A stretch of DNA of 64,000 nucleotides from Geopseudomonas sagittaria (GCF_900115715.1 NZ_FOXM01000002.1:186001-250000), one strand, 5' to 3'. Shown: positions 31,913-41,819, numbered from the stretch's first letter. The notes: generated by a model not told the origin, from the letters alone. Program-made: numbers and translations.

Positions 31913-33274
31913 ATGACCTCGGAATTCGACTACCTCGAAAGCCTGCTGGAAGAAGACAAGGAGAAGGGCGTCTATCGCTGCAAGCGCGAGATGTTCACTG
32001 ATCCACGTCTGTTTGAACTCGAAATGAAGCAGATCTTCGAGGGCAACTGGCTGTACCTGGCCCACGAAAGCCAGATCCCCGCGAAGAACGACTACTACAC
32101 CACCCACATGGGGCGCCAGCCGATCTTCATCGCGCGCAACAAGGATGGTGAGTTGAATGCGTTCATCAATGCCTGCAGTCACCGCGGGGCCGTGCTCTGC
32201 CGCTTCAAGAGCGGCAACAAGTCGACCTATACCTGCCCGTTCCACGGCTGGACCTTCAGCAACTCGGGCAAGCTGCTCAAGGTGAAGGATCCTAGCGAAG
32301 CCGGGTACCCCGACAGCTTCAACTGCGATGGCTCCCACGATCTGAAGAAGATCGCGCGCTTCGAGTCCTATCGCGGTTTCCTGTTCGGCAGCCTGAATGC
32401 GGACGTGGCGCCGCTGGAAGAGTTCCTCGGCGAGTCGAAGAAGATCATCGACATGGTCTGCGACCAGTCGTCCGAAGGTCTGGAAGTGCTGCGTGGATCG
32501 TCCACCTACGTCTACGAAGGCAACTGGAAGCTGCAGGCCGAGAACGGTGCCGATGGCTACCACGTGAGTGCCGTGCACTGGAACTACGCCGCCACCCAGC
32601 AACAGCGCAAGGCCAAGGAAGCGGGTGAAGAAATCCGCACCATGAGCGCCGGCGGCTGGGGCAAGAAGGGCGGCGGCTTCTACTCCTTCGAGAACGGCCA
32701 CATGCTGCTGTGGACCCGCTGGGACAACCCGGAGGATCGTCCGCTGTTCGCCGAGCGCGAGCGTCTGGTCAGCGAGTTCGGCGAGGCTCGCGCCGATTGG
32801 ATGATCGGTCATTCGCGCAACCTGTGCCTGTACCCGAACCTGTACCTCATGGACCAGTTCGGCTCCCAGCTGCGCATCGCCCGTCCGCTCTCCGTCGACA
32901 AGACCGAAGTCACCATCTACTGCATCGCGCCCAAGGGCGAGAGCGCAGAGGCGCGTGCCAGCCGCATCCGCCAGTACGAGGACTTCTTCAACGTCAGCGG
33001 CATGGCCACCCCGGACGATCTGGAAGAGTTCCGCGCCTGCCAGCAGGGCTTCGCCGGCAGCGCTGCTCCCTGGAACGACATGTCCCGCGGGGCCAAGCAC
33101 TGGATCGAGGGCGCCGACGAGGCGGCCAGCGATATCGAGCTCAAGCCACTGCTGAGCGGCGTGCGCACCGAGGACGAAGGCCTGTTCGTGCTGCAGCACC
33201 ACTACTGGCAGCAGGAAATGATCAAGGCGCTGAAGAAAGAAAAGGACCAGCTGATTCACGTGGAGGGCGCGTAA
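31913..33274 (+). CDS. benA: Benzoate 1,2-dioxygenase large (alpha) subunit
   Basis: The product is 453 aa. The Rieske centre is CSHRGAVLC followed by TCPFHGW (two Cys and two His), and the mononuclear iron site lies in [16 protein letters not shown]. Identity with BenA is high across the whole chain, for example [15 protein letters not shown] and [20 protein letters not shown]. The enzyme converts benzoate to the cis-1,2-dihydrodiol with BenB and BenC. I chose the ATG at 31913, 8 bp after GGAGG, over the in-frame ATG at 31907. Confidence 0.96.
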   Translation: MTSEFDYLESLLEEDKEKGVYRCKREMFTDPRLFELEMKQIFEGNWLYLAHESQIPAKNDYYTTHMGRQPIFIARNKDGELNAFINACSHRGAVLCRFKSGNKSTYTCPFHGWTFSNSGKLLKVKDPSEAGYPDSFNCDGSHDLKKIARFESYRGFLFGSLNADVAPLEEFLGESKKIIDMVCDQSSEGLEVLRGSSTYVYEGNWKLQAENGADGYHVSAVHWNYAATQQQRKAKEAGEEIRTMSAGGWGKKGGGFYSFENGHMLLWTRWDNPEDRPLFAERERLVSEFGEARADWMIGHSRNLCLYPNLYLMDQFGSQLRIARPLSVDKTEVTIYCIAPKGESAEARASRIRQYEDFFNVSGMATPDDLEEFRACQQGFAGSAAPWNDMSRGAKHWIEGADEAASDIELKPLLSGVRTEDEGLFVLQHHYWQQEMIKALKKEKDQLIHVEGA

Positions 33275-33763
33275 ATGAGCATGACCTATGAAGCCGTGCG
33301 CGATTTCCTCTATCGCGAAGCACGCTACCTGGACGACAAGCAATGGGAGCAGTGGCTGGAGCAGTATGCGCCGGACGCCACCTTCTGGATGCCGGCCTGG
33401 GACGATCGTGATGAGCTGATCGAAAATCCGCAGACCGAAATCTCGCTGATCTGGTACGGCAGTCGCAGTGGCCTGGAAGATCGCGTCTTCCGCATCAAGA
33501 CCGAGCGTTCGAGTGCCAGCATCCCGGATACCCGCACCTCGCACAACATCAGCAACCTGGAGATCGTCGAGCAGGGCGAGGGCTTCGTGAAGGTGCGCTT
33601 CAACTGGCACACCCTGAGCTTCCGCTACAAGACCGTCGACCAGTTCTACGGCACCAGCTTCTACACCCTCGACACCCGTGGTTCCAGCCCGGTCATCAAG
33701 GAGAAGAAGGTCGTGCTGAAGAACGACTATGTCCGCCAGGTCATCGACGTTTACCACATCTAA
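33275..33763 (+). CDS. benB: Benzoate 1,2-dioxygenase small (beta) subunit
   Basis: The product is 162 aa of the ring-hydroxylating beta-subunit fold (SnoaL-like). It begins AVRDFLYREARYLDDKQWEQ and has MPAWDDRDELIENPQTEISL and TSHNISNLEIVE. It is structural in the alpha3beta3 oxygenase. The ATG immediately follows the benA stop. A strong hairpin separates it from benC. Confidence 0.95.
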   Translation: MSMTYEAVRDFLYREARYLDDKQWEQWLEQYAPDATFWMPAWDDRDELIENPQTEISLIWYGSRSGLEDRVFRIKTERSSASIPDTRTSHNISNLEIVEQGEGFVKVRFNWHTLSFRYKTVDQFYGTSFYTLDTRGSSPVIKEKKVVLKNDYVRQVIDVYHI

Positions 33764-33803
33764 ACGACTCGACCGGGACGCTTAGCCGTCCCAGGTACGG
33801 GCT

Positions 33804-33827
33804 GGAGTGGCGCTCTGCCGCCACTCC
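33804..33827 (+). terminator. Hairpin between benB and benC
   Basis: GGAGTGGCG and CGCCACTCC form a perfect 9-bp stem with a 6-nt loop, followed by TTTCCT. It could act as a weak intrinsic terminator or a processing/stability element that lowers benC relative to benAB. Confidence 0.5.
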
Positions 33828-33889
33828 TTTCCTGCGTGCGCGTGTGGTTCAGGCCATGCGCTGATTATTTGCTCCAAGCGGGGTGCAGC

Positions 33890-34900
33890 ATGTCGCACAA
33901 GATCGCACTGAATTTCGAAGACGGGGTTACCCGCTTCATCGACGCCAAGGCCGGCGAGACCGTGGCCGATGCCGCCTACCGCCAAGGCGTCAACATTCCC
34001 CTGGACTGCCGTGATGGTGCCTGCGGCGCCTGCAAGTGCTTCGCCGAAGCCGGCCGCTATGACATGGGTGACAACTTCATCGAGGAAGCACTGAGCGAAG
34101 ACGAGGCCGAGCAGGGCTACGTTCTGACCTGCCAGATGCGTGCCGAGAGTGATTGCGTCGTCCGTGTGCCGGCTTCCTCCGCGGTCTGCAAGATCAAGCA
34201 GACCAGCTATAACGCCGAAATCCGTGAGGTGCGCGCCCTGTCGGAGAGCACCATCGGCCTGACCATCGCCGGTGCCGAACTGGAAAAGCTGTCCTTCCTG
34301 CCGGGTCAGTACGTCAATCTCCAGGTGCCGGGCAGCGACCAGACTCGCGCCTACTCCTTCAGCTCTCTGCAGCAGGACGGGGCGGTCAGCTTCCTGATCC
34401 GCAATGTACCGGGCGGCCTGATGAGCACCTTCCTCAGCAACGAGGCCACAGCAGGCGGCAGCATGCGTCTGAACGGTCCGCTGGGCAGTTTCTACCTGCG
34501 CGAGATCAAGCGTCCGCTGCTGATGCTGGCCGGTGGTACCGGTCTGGCCCCCTTCCTGGCGATGCTCGAGAAGATCGCCGCCGAGGGCAGCGAGCATGCG
34601 GTGCACCTGATCTACGGGGTGACCAACGACTTCGATCTGGTCGAGATGGACAAGCTCGAGGCCTTCGCCGCGCGTATCCCCAACTTCACCTATGCCGGCT
34701 GCGTCGCCAACCCCGAGAGCAGTCATCCGCTCAAGGGCTATGTGACCCAGCACATCGAGCCTGGCCAGCTCAACGACGGCGACGTCGACATCTACCTGTG
34801 CGGCCCGCCGCCGATGGTCGAGGCGGTTAGCCAGGACTTGCGTCAGCGTGGCATCCAGCCGGCCAACTTCTACTACGAGAAGTTCGCAGCCAGCGCCTGA
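33890..34900 (+). CDS. benC: Benzoate dioxygenase reductase
   Basis: The product is 336 aa in the order plant-type [2Fe-2S] ferredoxin, FAD domain, NADH domain. Cluster cysteines lie in CRDGACGACKCF and LTCQMRAESDC. The FAD motif is RAYSFSS, and NAD-binding motifs are GGTGLAPFLAMLEKI and CGPPPMVEAV. It transfers electrons from NADH to BenAB. The start at 33890 gives the family N-terminus SHKIALNFEDGVTRFIDAK. An intrinsic terminator follows the stop. Confidence 0.95.
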   Translation: MSHKIALNFEDGVTRFIDAKAGETVADAAYRQGVNIPLDCRDGACGACKCFAEAGRYDMGDNFIEEALSEDEAEQGYVLTCQMRAESDCVVRVPASSAVCKIKQTSYNAEIREVRALSESTIGLTIAGAELEKLSFLPGQYVNLQVPGSDQTRAYSFSSLQQDGAVSFLIRNVPGGLMSTFLSNEATAGGSMRLNGPLGSFYLREIKRPLLMLAGGTGLAPFLAMLEKIAAEGSEHAVHLIYGVTNDFDLVEMDKLEAFAARIPNFTYAGCVANPESSHPLKGYVTQHIEPGQLNDGDVDIYLCGPPPMVEAVSQDLRQRGIQPANFYYEKFAASA

Positions 34901-34919
34901 TTTCAGCTTGAGAGGCCTT

Positions 34920-34946
34920 GGGCCCGCTAACCACGGGCCCTTTTTT
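34920..34946 (+). terminator. Intrinsic terminator between benC and benD
   Basis: GGGCCCG-CTAACCA-CGGGCCC is a perfect 7-bp GC stem followed at once by TTTTTT, a textbook rho-independent terminator. It lies 15 bp before the benD start, inside what should be one operon. Confidence 0.85.
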
Positions 34947-34961
34947 AACGGATTCATCGCC

Positions 34962-35738
34962 ATGAACAAGCGTTTTCAAGACAAGGTCGCCGTGATCACC
35001 GGCGCAGCTCAGGGTATCGGTCGGCGCGTTGCCGAGCGCATGGCCGCCGAGGGTGGTCGTCTGGTGCTGGTGGACCGCTCCGAACTGGTCCACGAACTGA
35101 CCGGCGAGCTGGCCGGGTTCGCCGAGGTGCTGACCCTCACCGCCGACCTCGAGCAGGCCGGCGACTGCCAGCGGGTGATGGCTGCCGCCGTCGAGCGTTT
35201 CGGTCGTCTCGACATCCTGGTCAACAACGTTGGCGGCACCATCTGGGCCAAGCCGTTCGAGCACTACGCGGAAAACGAGATCGAGGCCGAAGTGCGCCGC
35301 TCGTTGTTCCCCACCCTGTGGTGCTGCCATGCGGCGCTGCCGCAGATGCTCGCACAGGGCAGCGGCGCCATCGTCAACGTCTCCTCGGTGGCCACCCGCG
35401 GCGTCAACCGCGTTCCCTACGGCGCGGCCAAGGGCGGCGTCAATGCGCTGACCGCCTGCCTGGCGCTGGAAACCGCCGAGCGCGGCATCCGCGTCAACGC
35501 CACCGCGCCGGGCGGCACCGAGGCGCCGCCGCGGCGCATCCCGCGCAACGCCGCCGAGCAGAGCGCGCAGGAAAAGGTCTGGTACCAGCAGATCGTCGAC
35601 CAGACCATCGACAGCAGCCTGATGAAGCGCTACGGCACCATCGACGAGCAGGCCGCGGCGATCCTGTTCCTCGCCTCCGACGAGGCCTCCTACATCACCG
35701 GCGTGACCCTGCCGGTGGGTGGTGGCGACTTGGGCTGA
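34962..35738 (+). CDS. benD: cis-1,2-dihydroxycyclohexadiene-1-carboxylate dehydrogenase
   Basis: The product is 258 aa, a short-chain dehydrogenase: TGAAQGIGRRVAERM (cofactor loop), LVNNVGG, and catalytic Ser/Tyr/Lys in VSSVATRGVNRVPYGAAKGG. It oxidises and decarboxylates the benzoate dihydrodiol to catechol. The RBS is weak and the gene is preceded by an intrinsic terminator, so its expression may be reduced or depend on readthrough or another promoter. Confidence 0.94.
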   Translation: MNKRFQDKVAVITGAAQGIGRRVAERMAAEGGRLVLVDRSELVHELTGELAGFAEVLTLTADLEQAGDCQRVMAAAVERFGRLDILVNNVGGTIWAKPFEHYAENEIEAEVRRSLFPTLWCCHAALPQMLAQGSGAIVNVSSVATRGVNRVPYGAAKGGVNALTACLALETAERGIRVNATAPGGTEAPPRRIPRNAAEQSAQEKVWYQQIVDQTIDSSLMKRYGTIDEQAAAILFLASDEASYITGVTLPVGGGDLG

Positions 35739-35750
35739 GTGAGCGATTGC

Positions 35751-35770
35751 GGCCCGCCAGGCGGCGGGCC
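35751..35770. terminator. Hairpin after benD
   Basis: GGCCCGCC-AGGC-GGCGGGCC is a perfect 8-bp stem 12 bp after the benD stop, without a T-run. The 240 bp between it and catB holds no recognised gene; a small minus-strand frame at 35695-35919 has no known motif. Confidence 0.5.
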
Positions 35771-36010
35771 GAGCTCCAGGCTGCGTACTTCTCCGACATG
35801 GCCATCCGCTCCCGCGGTTCCGGCCAGGTCATGGGCATAAGCGTGCCGGCGTAATGCCGCAGCAGTGCAAGCGGATTGCCTTCGCCCCGCGAGGCGTCGT
35901 CGCGATCCCTTTTGTGCACCTGTGCTGCCTTGGGCAGCCTGCCCGCCGCTGCGGCGACGCCTCAACTGCAAACGCCAGACCTCATCGACCAGACAACTTT
36001 GGGTATTGAT

Positions 36011-37132
36011 ATGAGCCACTCCCTGATCGAACGCATCGACACGGTCATCGTCGACCTGCCGACCATTCGCCCGCACAAGCTGGCCATGCACACCATGCAG
36101 CACCAGACCCTGGTGATCATCCGTCTGCATTGCGCCGACGGCATCCAGGGCATCGGCGAAGCGACCACCATCGGTGGTCTCGCCTACGGCAACGAAAGCC
36201 CGGAGAGCATCAAGCAGAACATCGACAGCCACCTCGCGCCGCTGCTGGTCGGTCAGGACGCGGCCAACGTCAACGCCGCCATGCTGCGCCTGGACAAGGC
36301 CGCCAAGGGCAACACCTTCGCCAAGTCCGGCCTGGAGAGCGCGCTGCTCGACGCCCAGGGCAAGCGCCTGGGTCTGCCGGTCAGCGAACTGCTCGGCGGG
36401 CGCGTACGCGACAGCCTGGAAGTGGCCTGGACCCTGGCTAGCGGCGACACCGCCAAGGACATCGCCGAGGCAGAGCACATGCTCGACCTGCGCCGTCACC
36501 GCATCTTCAAGCTGAAGATCGGCGCCAACCCGCTGGAGCAGGACCTGCGCCACGTGGTGGCGATCAAGAAGGCCCTGGGCGACCGCGCCAGCGTGCGCGT
36601 CGACGTCAACCAGGGCTGGGACGAGTCGCAGGCCATCCGCGGTTGCCGGGTACTCGGCGACAACGGCATCGACCTGATCGAACAGCCGATTGCGCGCATC
36701 AACCGCAGCGGCCAGATCCGCCTGAACCAGCGCAGCCCGGCGCCGATCATGGCCGACGAGTCCATCGAGAGCGTCGAGGACGCCTTCAGCCTGGCCGCCG
36801 ACGGCGCCGCCAGCGTGTTCGCCCTGAAGATCGCCAAGAACGGCGGCCCGCGCGCGGTCCTGCGCACCGCGCAGATCGCCGAGGCGGCCGGCATCGCCCT
36901 GTACGGCGGCACCATGCTGGAAGGCTCGGTCGGCACCCTGGCCTCCGCGCACGCCTTCGTCACCCTCAACAAGCTGACCTGGGCCACCGAGCTGTTCGGC
37001 CCGCTGCTGCTCACCGAAGAAATCGTCACTGAGGCGCCGGTATACCGCGACTTCCAGCTGGAAGTGCCGCGCACCCCGGGCCTGGGCCTGACCCTGGACG
37101 AAGAGCGCCTGGCGTTCTTCGCCCGCAAGTAA
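36011..37132 (+). CDS. catB: Muconate cycloisomerase
   Basis: The product is 373 aa of the enolase superfamily. It begins SHSLIERIDTVIVDLPTIRP; the KxK motif lies in RIFKLKIGANP, metal ligands in SVRVDVNQGWDE, IEQP and MADESI, and the C-terminal Lys/Glu region in FALKIAKNGGPR. It converts cis,cis-muconate to muconolactone. The frame is open 45 codons upstream, but the family start is at 36011. No LysR catR lies upstream; the gene before it is benD. Confidence 0.95.
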   Translation: MSHSLIERIDTVIVDLPTIRPHKLAMHTMQHQTLVIIRLHCADGIQGIGEATTIGGLAYGNESPESIKQNIDSHLAPLLVGQDAANVNAAMLRLDKAAKGNTFAKSGLESALLDAQGKRLGLPVSELLGGRVRDSLEVAWTLASGDTAKDIAEAEHMLDLRRHRIFKLKIGANPLEQDLRHVVAIKKALGDRASVRVDVNQGWDESQAIRGCRVLGDNGIDLIEQPIARINRSGQIRLNQRSPAPIMADESIESVEDAFSLAADGAASVFALKIAKNGGPRAVLRTAQIAEAAGIALYGGTMLEGSVGTLASAHAFVTLNKLTWATELFGPLLLTEEIVTEAPVYRDFQLEVPRTPGLGLTLDEERLAFFARK

Positions 37133-37151
37133 TCCTGAGGAGGAAACCCCG

Positions 37152-37442
37152 ATGCTGTTCCACGTGAAGATGACCGTGAAGTTGCCGGTCGACATGGACC
37201 CGGCCAAGGCCAGCAAGCTCAAGGCCGACGAGAAGGAACTGGCCCAGCGCCTGCAGCGCGAGGGCAAGTGGCGCCACCTGTGGCGCATTGCCGGCCACTA
37301 CGCCAACTACAGCGTGTTCGACGTGGCCAGCGTCGAGGAGCTGCACGACACCCTGATGCAGCTGCCGTTGTTCCCCTACATGGATATCGAGGTGGACGGT
37401 CTGTGCCGCCATCCCTCGTCCATCCACAGCGATGATCGCTGA
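37152..37442 (+). CDS. catC: Muconolactone delta-isomerase
   Basis: The product is 96 aa, the normal length. It begins LFHVKMTVKLPVDMDPAKAS and has WRIAGHYANYSVFDVASVEE and LPLFPYMDIEVDGLCRHPSS. It isomerises muconolactone to beta-ketoadipate enol-lactone. AGGAGG precedes the ATG, 19 bp after catB. Confidence 0.96.
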   Translation: MLFHVKMTVKLPVDMDPAKASKLKADEKELAQRLQREGKWRHLWRIAGHYANYSVFDVASVEELHDTLMQLPLFPYMDIEVDGLCRHPSSIHSDDR

Positions 37443-37486
37443 TCTCCAGTAAAGCCAGTAGATAACAACAATCCAAGGTTGACATC

Positions 37487-38431
37487 ATGACCGTGAAAAT
37501 TTCCCAGACTGCCGAAGTCCAGAAGTTCTTCGAGGAAGCCAGCGGCTTCAACAGCGAGCAGGGCAGCCCGCGCATCAAGCAACTGATGCTGCGCATCGTC
37601 AATGACATCGCCCGCATCGTCGAAGACCTCGAAGTGACCCAGGACGAGTTCTGGATGGCCGTCGACTACATCAACCGCCTCGGCGGTCGCCACGAAGCCG
37701 GCCTGCTGGTTGCCGGCCTGGGCCTCGAGCACTTCCTCGACCTGCTGCAGGACGCCAAGGACGAACAGGCCGGCCTGACCGGCGGCACTCCGCGCACCAT
37801 CGAAGGCCCGCTGTACGTGGCCGGCGCGCCGATCAGTCAGGGCGAGACCCGCATGGACGACGGCAGCGAGCTCGACGAGGCCACCGTGATGTTCCTGCAG
37901 GGTCGCGTGGTGGATACCGACGGCAACCCGGTCGCCGGCGCCACCGTCGACCTGTGGCACGCCAACACCAAGGGCAACTACTCGTACTTCGACAAGAGCC
38001 AGTCCGAGTACAACCTGCGTCGCCGCATCGTCACCGACGCCGAAGGCCGCTACCGCGCGCGCAGCATCGTGCCGTCCGGCTACGGTTGCTCCGCCGACGG
38101 CCCGACCCAGGAGTGCCTGGACCTGCTCGGTCGTCACGGCCAGCGCCCGGCGCACATCCACTTCTTCATCTCCGCGCCGGGTCATCGCCTGCTGACCACC
38201 CAGATCAACCTGGCCGGCGACCAGTACCTGTGGGACGACTTCGCCTATGCCACCCGCGATGGCCTGGTCGGCGACATCCGCTTCATCGACGACGCCGCCG
38301 CCGCGGATGCCCGTGGCGTGCAAGGTCGCTTCGCCGAGCTGGACTTCGACTTCCAGCTGCAGAAGGCCGTCAGTCTCGAAGCCGAGCTGCGCAGCCAGCG
38401 TCCGCGCGCCCTGCAGGTGCAAGGCGCCTGA
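37487..38431 (+). CDS. catA: Catechol 1,2-dioxygenase
   Basis: The product is 314 aa, an intradiol dioxygenase with the helical linker domain (residues 1-105). Iron ligands are Tyr in HANTKGNYSYFD, Tyr in VPSGYGCSADGP, and the His pair in RPAHIHFFISAPGH. It opens catechol to cis,cis-muconate. Last gene of catBCA; two hairpins follow the stop. Confidence 0.96.
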   Translation: MTVKISQTAEVQKFFEEASGFNSEQGSPRIKQLMLRIVNDIARIVEDLEVTQDEFWMAVDYINRLGGRHEAGLLVAGLGLEHFLDLLQDAKDEQAGLTGGTPRTIEGPLYVAGAPISQGETRMDDGSELDEATVMFLQGRVVDTDGNPVAGATVDLWHANTKGNYSYFDKSQSEYNLRRRIVTDAEGRYRARSIVPSGYGCSADGPTQECLDLLGRHGQRPAHIHFFISAPGHRLLTTQINLAGDQYLWDDFAYATRDGLVGDIRFIDDAAAADARGVQGRFAELDFDFQLQKAVSLEAELRSQRPRALQVQGA

Positions 38432-38437
38432 CCGATG

Positions 38438-38465
38438 TCGGGCCTCCCCGCGAGGGGCGGCCCGA
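38438..38465 (+). terminator. Hairpin directly after catA
   Basis: TCGGGCC-T-CCCC-GCGA-GGGG-C-GGCCCGA is an interrupted palindrome 7 bp after the catA stop (GNRA tetraloop GCGA). There is no T-run; it is probably a 3'-end stabiliser or part of a tandem terminator. Confidence 0.5.
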
Positions 38466-38520
38466 TCTCCGGCAGGCAATGGCTGGCGGATGATGCGTTC
38501 GAGCGTTGTCATTCGCGCCC

Positions 38521-38542
38521 TGAGCCCGCTTCGGCGGGCTCA
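38521..38542 (+). terminator. UUCG-loop terminator after catA
   Basis: TGAGCCCGC-TTCG-GCGGGCTCA forms a 9-bp stem closed by a UUCG tetraloop and is followed by GTTCTTCC. It is a good intrinsic-terminator candidate for the cat operon. The remaining sequence to the PcaR operator at 38755 shows no gene. Confidence 0.65.
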
Positions 38543-38754
38543 GTTCTTCCTGCCAGAAGGGCACCCCAGCCTGCTCGGGAAGTTGCGCCGTGATCGTCAG
38601 CACCGTTGGCGATGACGGCGCAGCCGTTTCCCGGGTGCATCGGCGGGATGCTGCTCGAAGTCCCACACAGATCATGTCCGACGCTGGATGACCATGGCGC
38701 GTAGCGGTGGCGGCAACGGCCCGCTTGGGTGGTTATCGAGTGAAGATAATATGT

Positions 38755-38784
38755 CCGATAAACGAACATATTGTCGATTATCGG
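38755..38784. promoter_or_regulatory. PcaR operator of the pcaIJ promoter
   Basis: CCGATAAACGA-N8-TCGATTATCGG matches the PcaR palindrome with one changed base in the left half. It lies 87 bp upstream of pcaI. PcaR activation of pcaIJ in response to beta-ketoadipate is established in P. putida. Confidence 0.8.
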
Positions 38785-38871
38785 ATTGTCTCGTGCCGGC
38801 GACCGCCCTAATGTTTACCCACTGACCGGCGCTGTGGCGTCGGGCATCGTCAACGAGCTAGAGCACACGAA

Positions 38872-39732
38872 ATGGCCGAGATTCTTACCCTGCGCGAAGC
38901 CGTCCAGCGCTTCGTCAACGACGGCGACACCGTTGCCCTCGAAGGCTTCACCCACCTGATTCCGACTGCCGCCGGTCACGAGATCATCCGTCAGGGCAAG
39001 AAAGAGCTGACCCTGGTGCGCATGACCCCCGACCTGGTCTACGACCAGCTGATCGGTGCCGGCTGCGCCAAGAAGCTGATCTTCTCCTGGGGTGGCAACC
39101 CGGGTGTCGGTTCGCTGCACCGCCTGCGCGACGCGGTGGAGAAGCAGTGGCCGCACGCTCTGGAAATCGAGGAACACAGCCACGCCGACCTGGCCAACGC
39201 CTACGTCGCCGGTGCCTCCGGCCTGCCGTTCGCCGTGCTGCGTGCCTACGCTGGTTCCGACCTGCCCAAGGTCAACCCGCTGATCAAGCCGATCACCTGC
39301 CCGTTCACCGGCGAGAAGCTGGTCGCGGTGCCGAGCGTGCGCCCGGACGTCACCGTGATCCACGCGCAGAAAGCCGACCGCAAGGGCAACGTGCTGGTGC
39401 AGGGCATCCTCGGTGTGCAGAAGGAAGCCGTGCTGGCCGCCAAGCGCGCCATCGTCACCGTGGAAGAGATCGTCGACGACCTGAATGCGCCGATGAATGC
39501 CTGCGTGCTGCCGACCTGGGCGCTGTCCGCCGTCTGCGTGGTGCCGGGCGGTGCCCATCCGTCCTACGCCCACGGCTACTCCGAGCGCGACAACCGCTTC
39601 TACCAGGCCTGGGACCCGATCGCGCGTGGCCGCGAGTCCTTCACCGCCTGGATCGATACCTATATCCGCGGCACCGCCGATTTTTCCGAATTCCAGGCCA
39701 AGCTGGCCGCACAGCAGGAGGCCAACCAATGA
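38872..39732 (+). CDS. pcaI: 3-oxoadipate CoA-transferase subunit A
   Basis: The product is 286 aa, a CoA-transferase family I alpha subunit: DGDTVALEGFTHLIPTAAGH, LIFSWGGNPGVGSLHRL and VVPGGAHPSYAHGYSERDNR. With PcaJ it activates beta-ketoadipate with succinyl-CoA. The stop overlaps the pcaJ ATG (ATGA). Confidence 0.95.
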   Translation: MAEILTLREAVQRFVNDGDTVALEGFTHLIPTAAGHEIIRQGKKELTLVRMTPDLVYDQLIGAGCAKKLIFSWGGNPGVGSLHRLRDAVEKQWPHALEIEEHSHADLANAYVAGASGLPFAVLRAYAGSDLPKVNPLIKPITCPFTGEKLVAVPSVRPDVTVIHAQKADRKGNVLVQGILGVQKEAVLAAKRAIVTVEEIVDDLNAPMNACVLPTWALSAVCVVPGGAHPSYAHGYSERDNRFYQAWDPIARGRESFTAWIDTYIRGTADFSEFQAKLAAQQEANQ

Positions 39733-40514
39733 GCAGCTACACCACCAATGAAATGATGACCGTGGCTGCCGCCCGCCGCCTGAAGAACGGCGCCGTATGC
39801 TTCGTCGGTATCGGCCTGCCGTCCAAGGCGGCCAACCTGGCGCGCCTGACCTCGTCCCCGGACGTGGTGCTGATCTACGAATCGGGCCCGATCGGCGCCA
39901 AGCCGACCGTGCTGCCGCTGTCCATCGGTGACGGCGAGCTGGCCGAAACCGCCGACACCGTGGTGCCCACCGGCGAGATCTTCCGCTACTGGCTGCAGGG
40001 CGGGCGCATCGACGTCGGCTTCCTCGGCGCGGCGCAGGTCGACAAGTTCGGCAACATCAACACCACCGTGGTCGGTGACTACTTCTCGCCGAAAGTGCGC
40101 CTGCCCGGCGCCGGCGGCGCCCCGGAAATCGCCGGCAGCGCCAAGGAAGTGCTGATCATCCTCAAGCAGGGTCATCGCAGTTTCGTCGACAAGCTCGACT
40201 TCATCACCTCCGTCGGTTTCGGCGAGGGCGGCGACCATCGCCAGCAGCTCGGCCTGCCCGGCAAGGGCCCGGTCGGCATCATCACCGACCTGTGCATCAT
40301 GGAGCCGGAAGCCGGCACCAACGAGTTCGTCGTCACCGCCCTGCACCCGGGCGTGACCCGCGAGCAGGTGATCGAGAACACCGGCTGGGCGATCCGCTTC
40401 GCCGACAACATGACCGTCACTGCCGAGCCGACCGCCGTCGAACTCGACGCCCTGCGCGCCCTGGAAGCCCGCACCGCCGCCGCCCACGGCGGTCAGGTTG
40501 GGGGTGAGGCATGA
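39729..40514 (+). CDS. pcaJ: 3-oxoadipate CoA-transferase subunit B
   Basis: The product is 261 aa. The beta-subunit glutamate motif is in [13 protein letters not shown], with [10 protein letters not shown]-like [20 protein letters not shown] near the start and [14 protein letters not shown] later. It overlaps pcaI and pcaF by 4 nt each, so the three genes are translationally coupled. Confidence 0.95.
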   Translation: MSSYTTNEMMTVAAARRLKNGAVCFVGIGLPSKAANLARLTSSPDVVLIYESGPIGAKPTVLPLSIGDGELAETADTVVPTGEIFRYWLQGGRIDVGFLGAAQVDKFGNINTTVVGDYFSPKVRLPGAGGAPEIAGSAKEVLIILKQGHRSFVDKLDFITSVGFGEGGDHRQQLGLPGKGPVGIITDLCIMEPEAGTNEFVVTALHPGVTREQVIENTGWAIRFADNMTVTAEPTAVELDALRALEARTAAAHGGQVGGEA

Positions 40515-41716
40515 GCCGCGACGTCTACATCTGCGACGCGGTGCGCACGCCCATCGGCCGCTTCGGCGGCGCGCTGGCCGCGGTGCGCGCCGACGACCTC
40601 GGCGCGATTCCGCTGAAAGCCCTGCTCGAGCGCAACCCGCAGCTCGACCCGGCGGCGATCGACGACGTGTTCTACGGTTGCGCCAACCAGGCCGGTGAGG
40701 ACAACCGCAACGTCGCGCGCATGTCCCTGCTGCTGGCCGGCCTGCCGCCGAGCGTGCCGGGCGTGACCCTCAACCGCCTGTGCGCCTCGGGCATGGACGC
40801 GGTGGGCAGCGCCTTCCGCGCCATCGCCAGCGGCGAGATGGAGCTGGCCATCGCCGGCGGCGTCGAGTCGATGAGCCGCGCGCCCTATGTGATGGGCAAG
40901 GCCGATAGCGCCTTCGGCCGCAGCCAGAAGATCGAAGACACCACCATGGGATGGCGCTTCGTCAACCCGCTGCTCAAGGCCCAGTACGGCGTCGAGGCCA
41001 TGCCGCAGACCGCCGACAACGTGGCCGAGGACTTCGGCATCTCGCGCGCCGACCAGGACGCCTTCGCCCTGCGCAGCCAGCAGCGCGCCGGCCGCGCCCA
41101 GGCCGAGGGCTACTACGCCGAGGAAATCGTCCCGGTGGTGATCAAGGGCAAGAAGGGCGACACCGTCGTTGATACCGACGAGCATCCGCGCCCGGACACC
41201 ACCATTGAGGCCCTGGCCAAGCTCAAGCCGGTCAACGGCGAGGGCAAGAGCGTCACCGCCGGCAACGCCTCAGGCATCAACGACGGCGCCGCCGCGATGA
41301 TCCTCGCCTCCGCCGAAGCGGTGGCCAAGTACGGCCTCAAGCCGCGCGCCAAGGTGCTCGGCATGGCTGCCGCCGGCGTCGAGCCGCGCATCATGGGCAT
41401 CGGCCCGGTGCCGGCGGTGCAGAAGCTCTGCGAGCGCCTGAACCTGGCGGTCGCCGACTTCGACGTGATCGAGCTGAACGAAGCCTTCGCCGCCCAGGGT
41501 CTGGCCTGCATGCGCGAGCTGGGCATCGCCGACGACGACGCGCGGGTCAACCCGAACGGCGGCGCCATCGCCCTCGGCCACCCGCTGGGCATGAGCGGCG
41601 CGCGCCTGGTGCTGACCGCCCTGCATCAGCTGGAGAAATCCGGCGGCAAGCTGGGGCTGGCCACCATGTGCATCGGTGTCGGCCAGGGTCTGGCGCTGGC
41701 CATCGAGCGCGTCTGA
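40511..41716 (+). CDS. pcaF: 3-oxoadipyl-CoA thiolase
   Basis: The product is 401 aa, a thiolase with the acyl-enzyme Cys in [13 protein letters not shown], the His in [20 protein letters not shown], and the second Cys in [10 protein letters not shown]. It splits beta-ketoadipyl-CoA to succinyl-CoA and acetyl-CoA, the last step of the pathway. Confidence 0.96.
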   Translation: MSRDVYICDAVRTPIGRFGGALAAVRADDLGAIPLKALLERNPQLDPAAIDDVFYGCANQAGEDNRNVARMSLLLAGLPPSVPGVTLNRLCASGMDAVGSAFRAIASGEMELAIAGGVESMSRAPYVMGKADSAFGRSQKIEDTTMGWRFVNPLLKAQYGVEAMPQTADNVAEDFGISRADQDAFALRSQQRAGRAQAEGYYAEEIVPVVIKGKKGDTVVDTDEHPRPDTTIEALAKLKPVNGEGKSVTAGNASGINDGAAAMILASAEAVAKYGLKPRAKVLGMAAAGVEPRIMGIGPVPAVQKLCERLNLAVADFDVIELNEAFAAQGLACMRELGIADDDARVNPNGGAIALGHPLGMSGARLVLTALHQLEKSGGKLGLATMCIGVGQGLALAIERV

Positions 41717-41734
41717 CGCGGAGCAGGGGAGTGG

Positions 41735-41819
41735 CGTAGGGTGGAAGACTCGCGCAGCGATCTTCCACCACACCCCGCGCCAATGGTGGGAAATGCCTTC
41801 GGCAGTTTCCCACCCTACG
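41735..41819. repeat. Dispersed palindromic element, copy 1 (pcaF-pcaB gap)
   Basis: The outer arms CGTAGGGTGG (41735-41744) and CCACCCTACG (41810-41819) enclose two hairpins: GTGGAAGA/TCTTCCAC and GGTGGGAAA/TTTCCCACC. The same architecture and identical outer arms recur at 44049-44125, on the other side of pcaB-pcaD. Confidence 0.7.
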
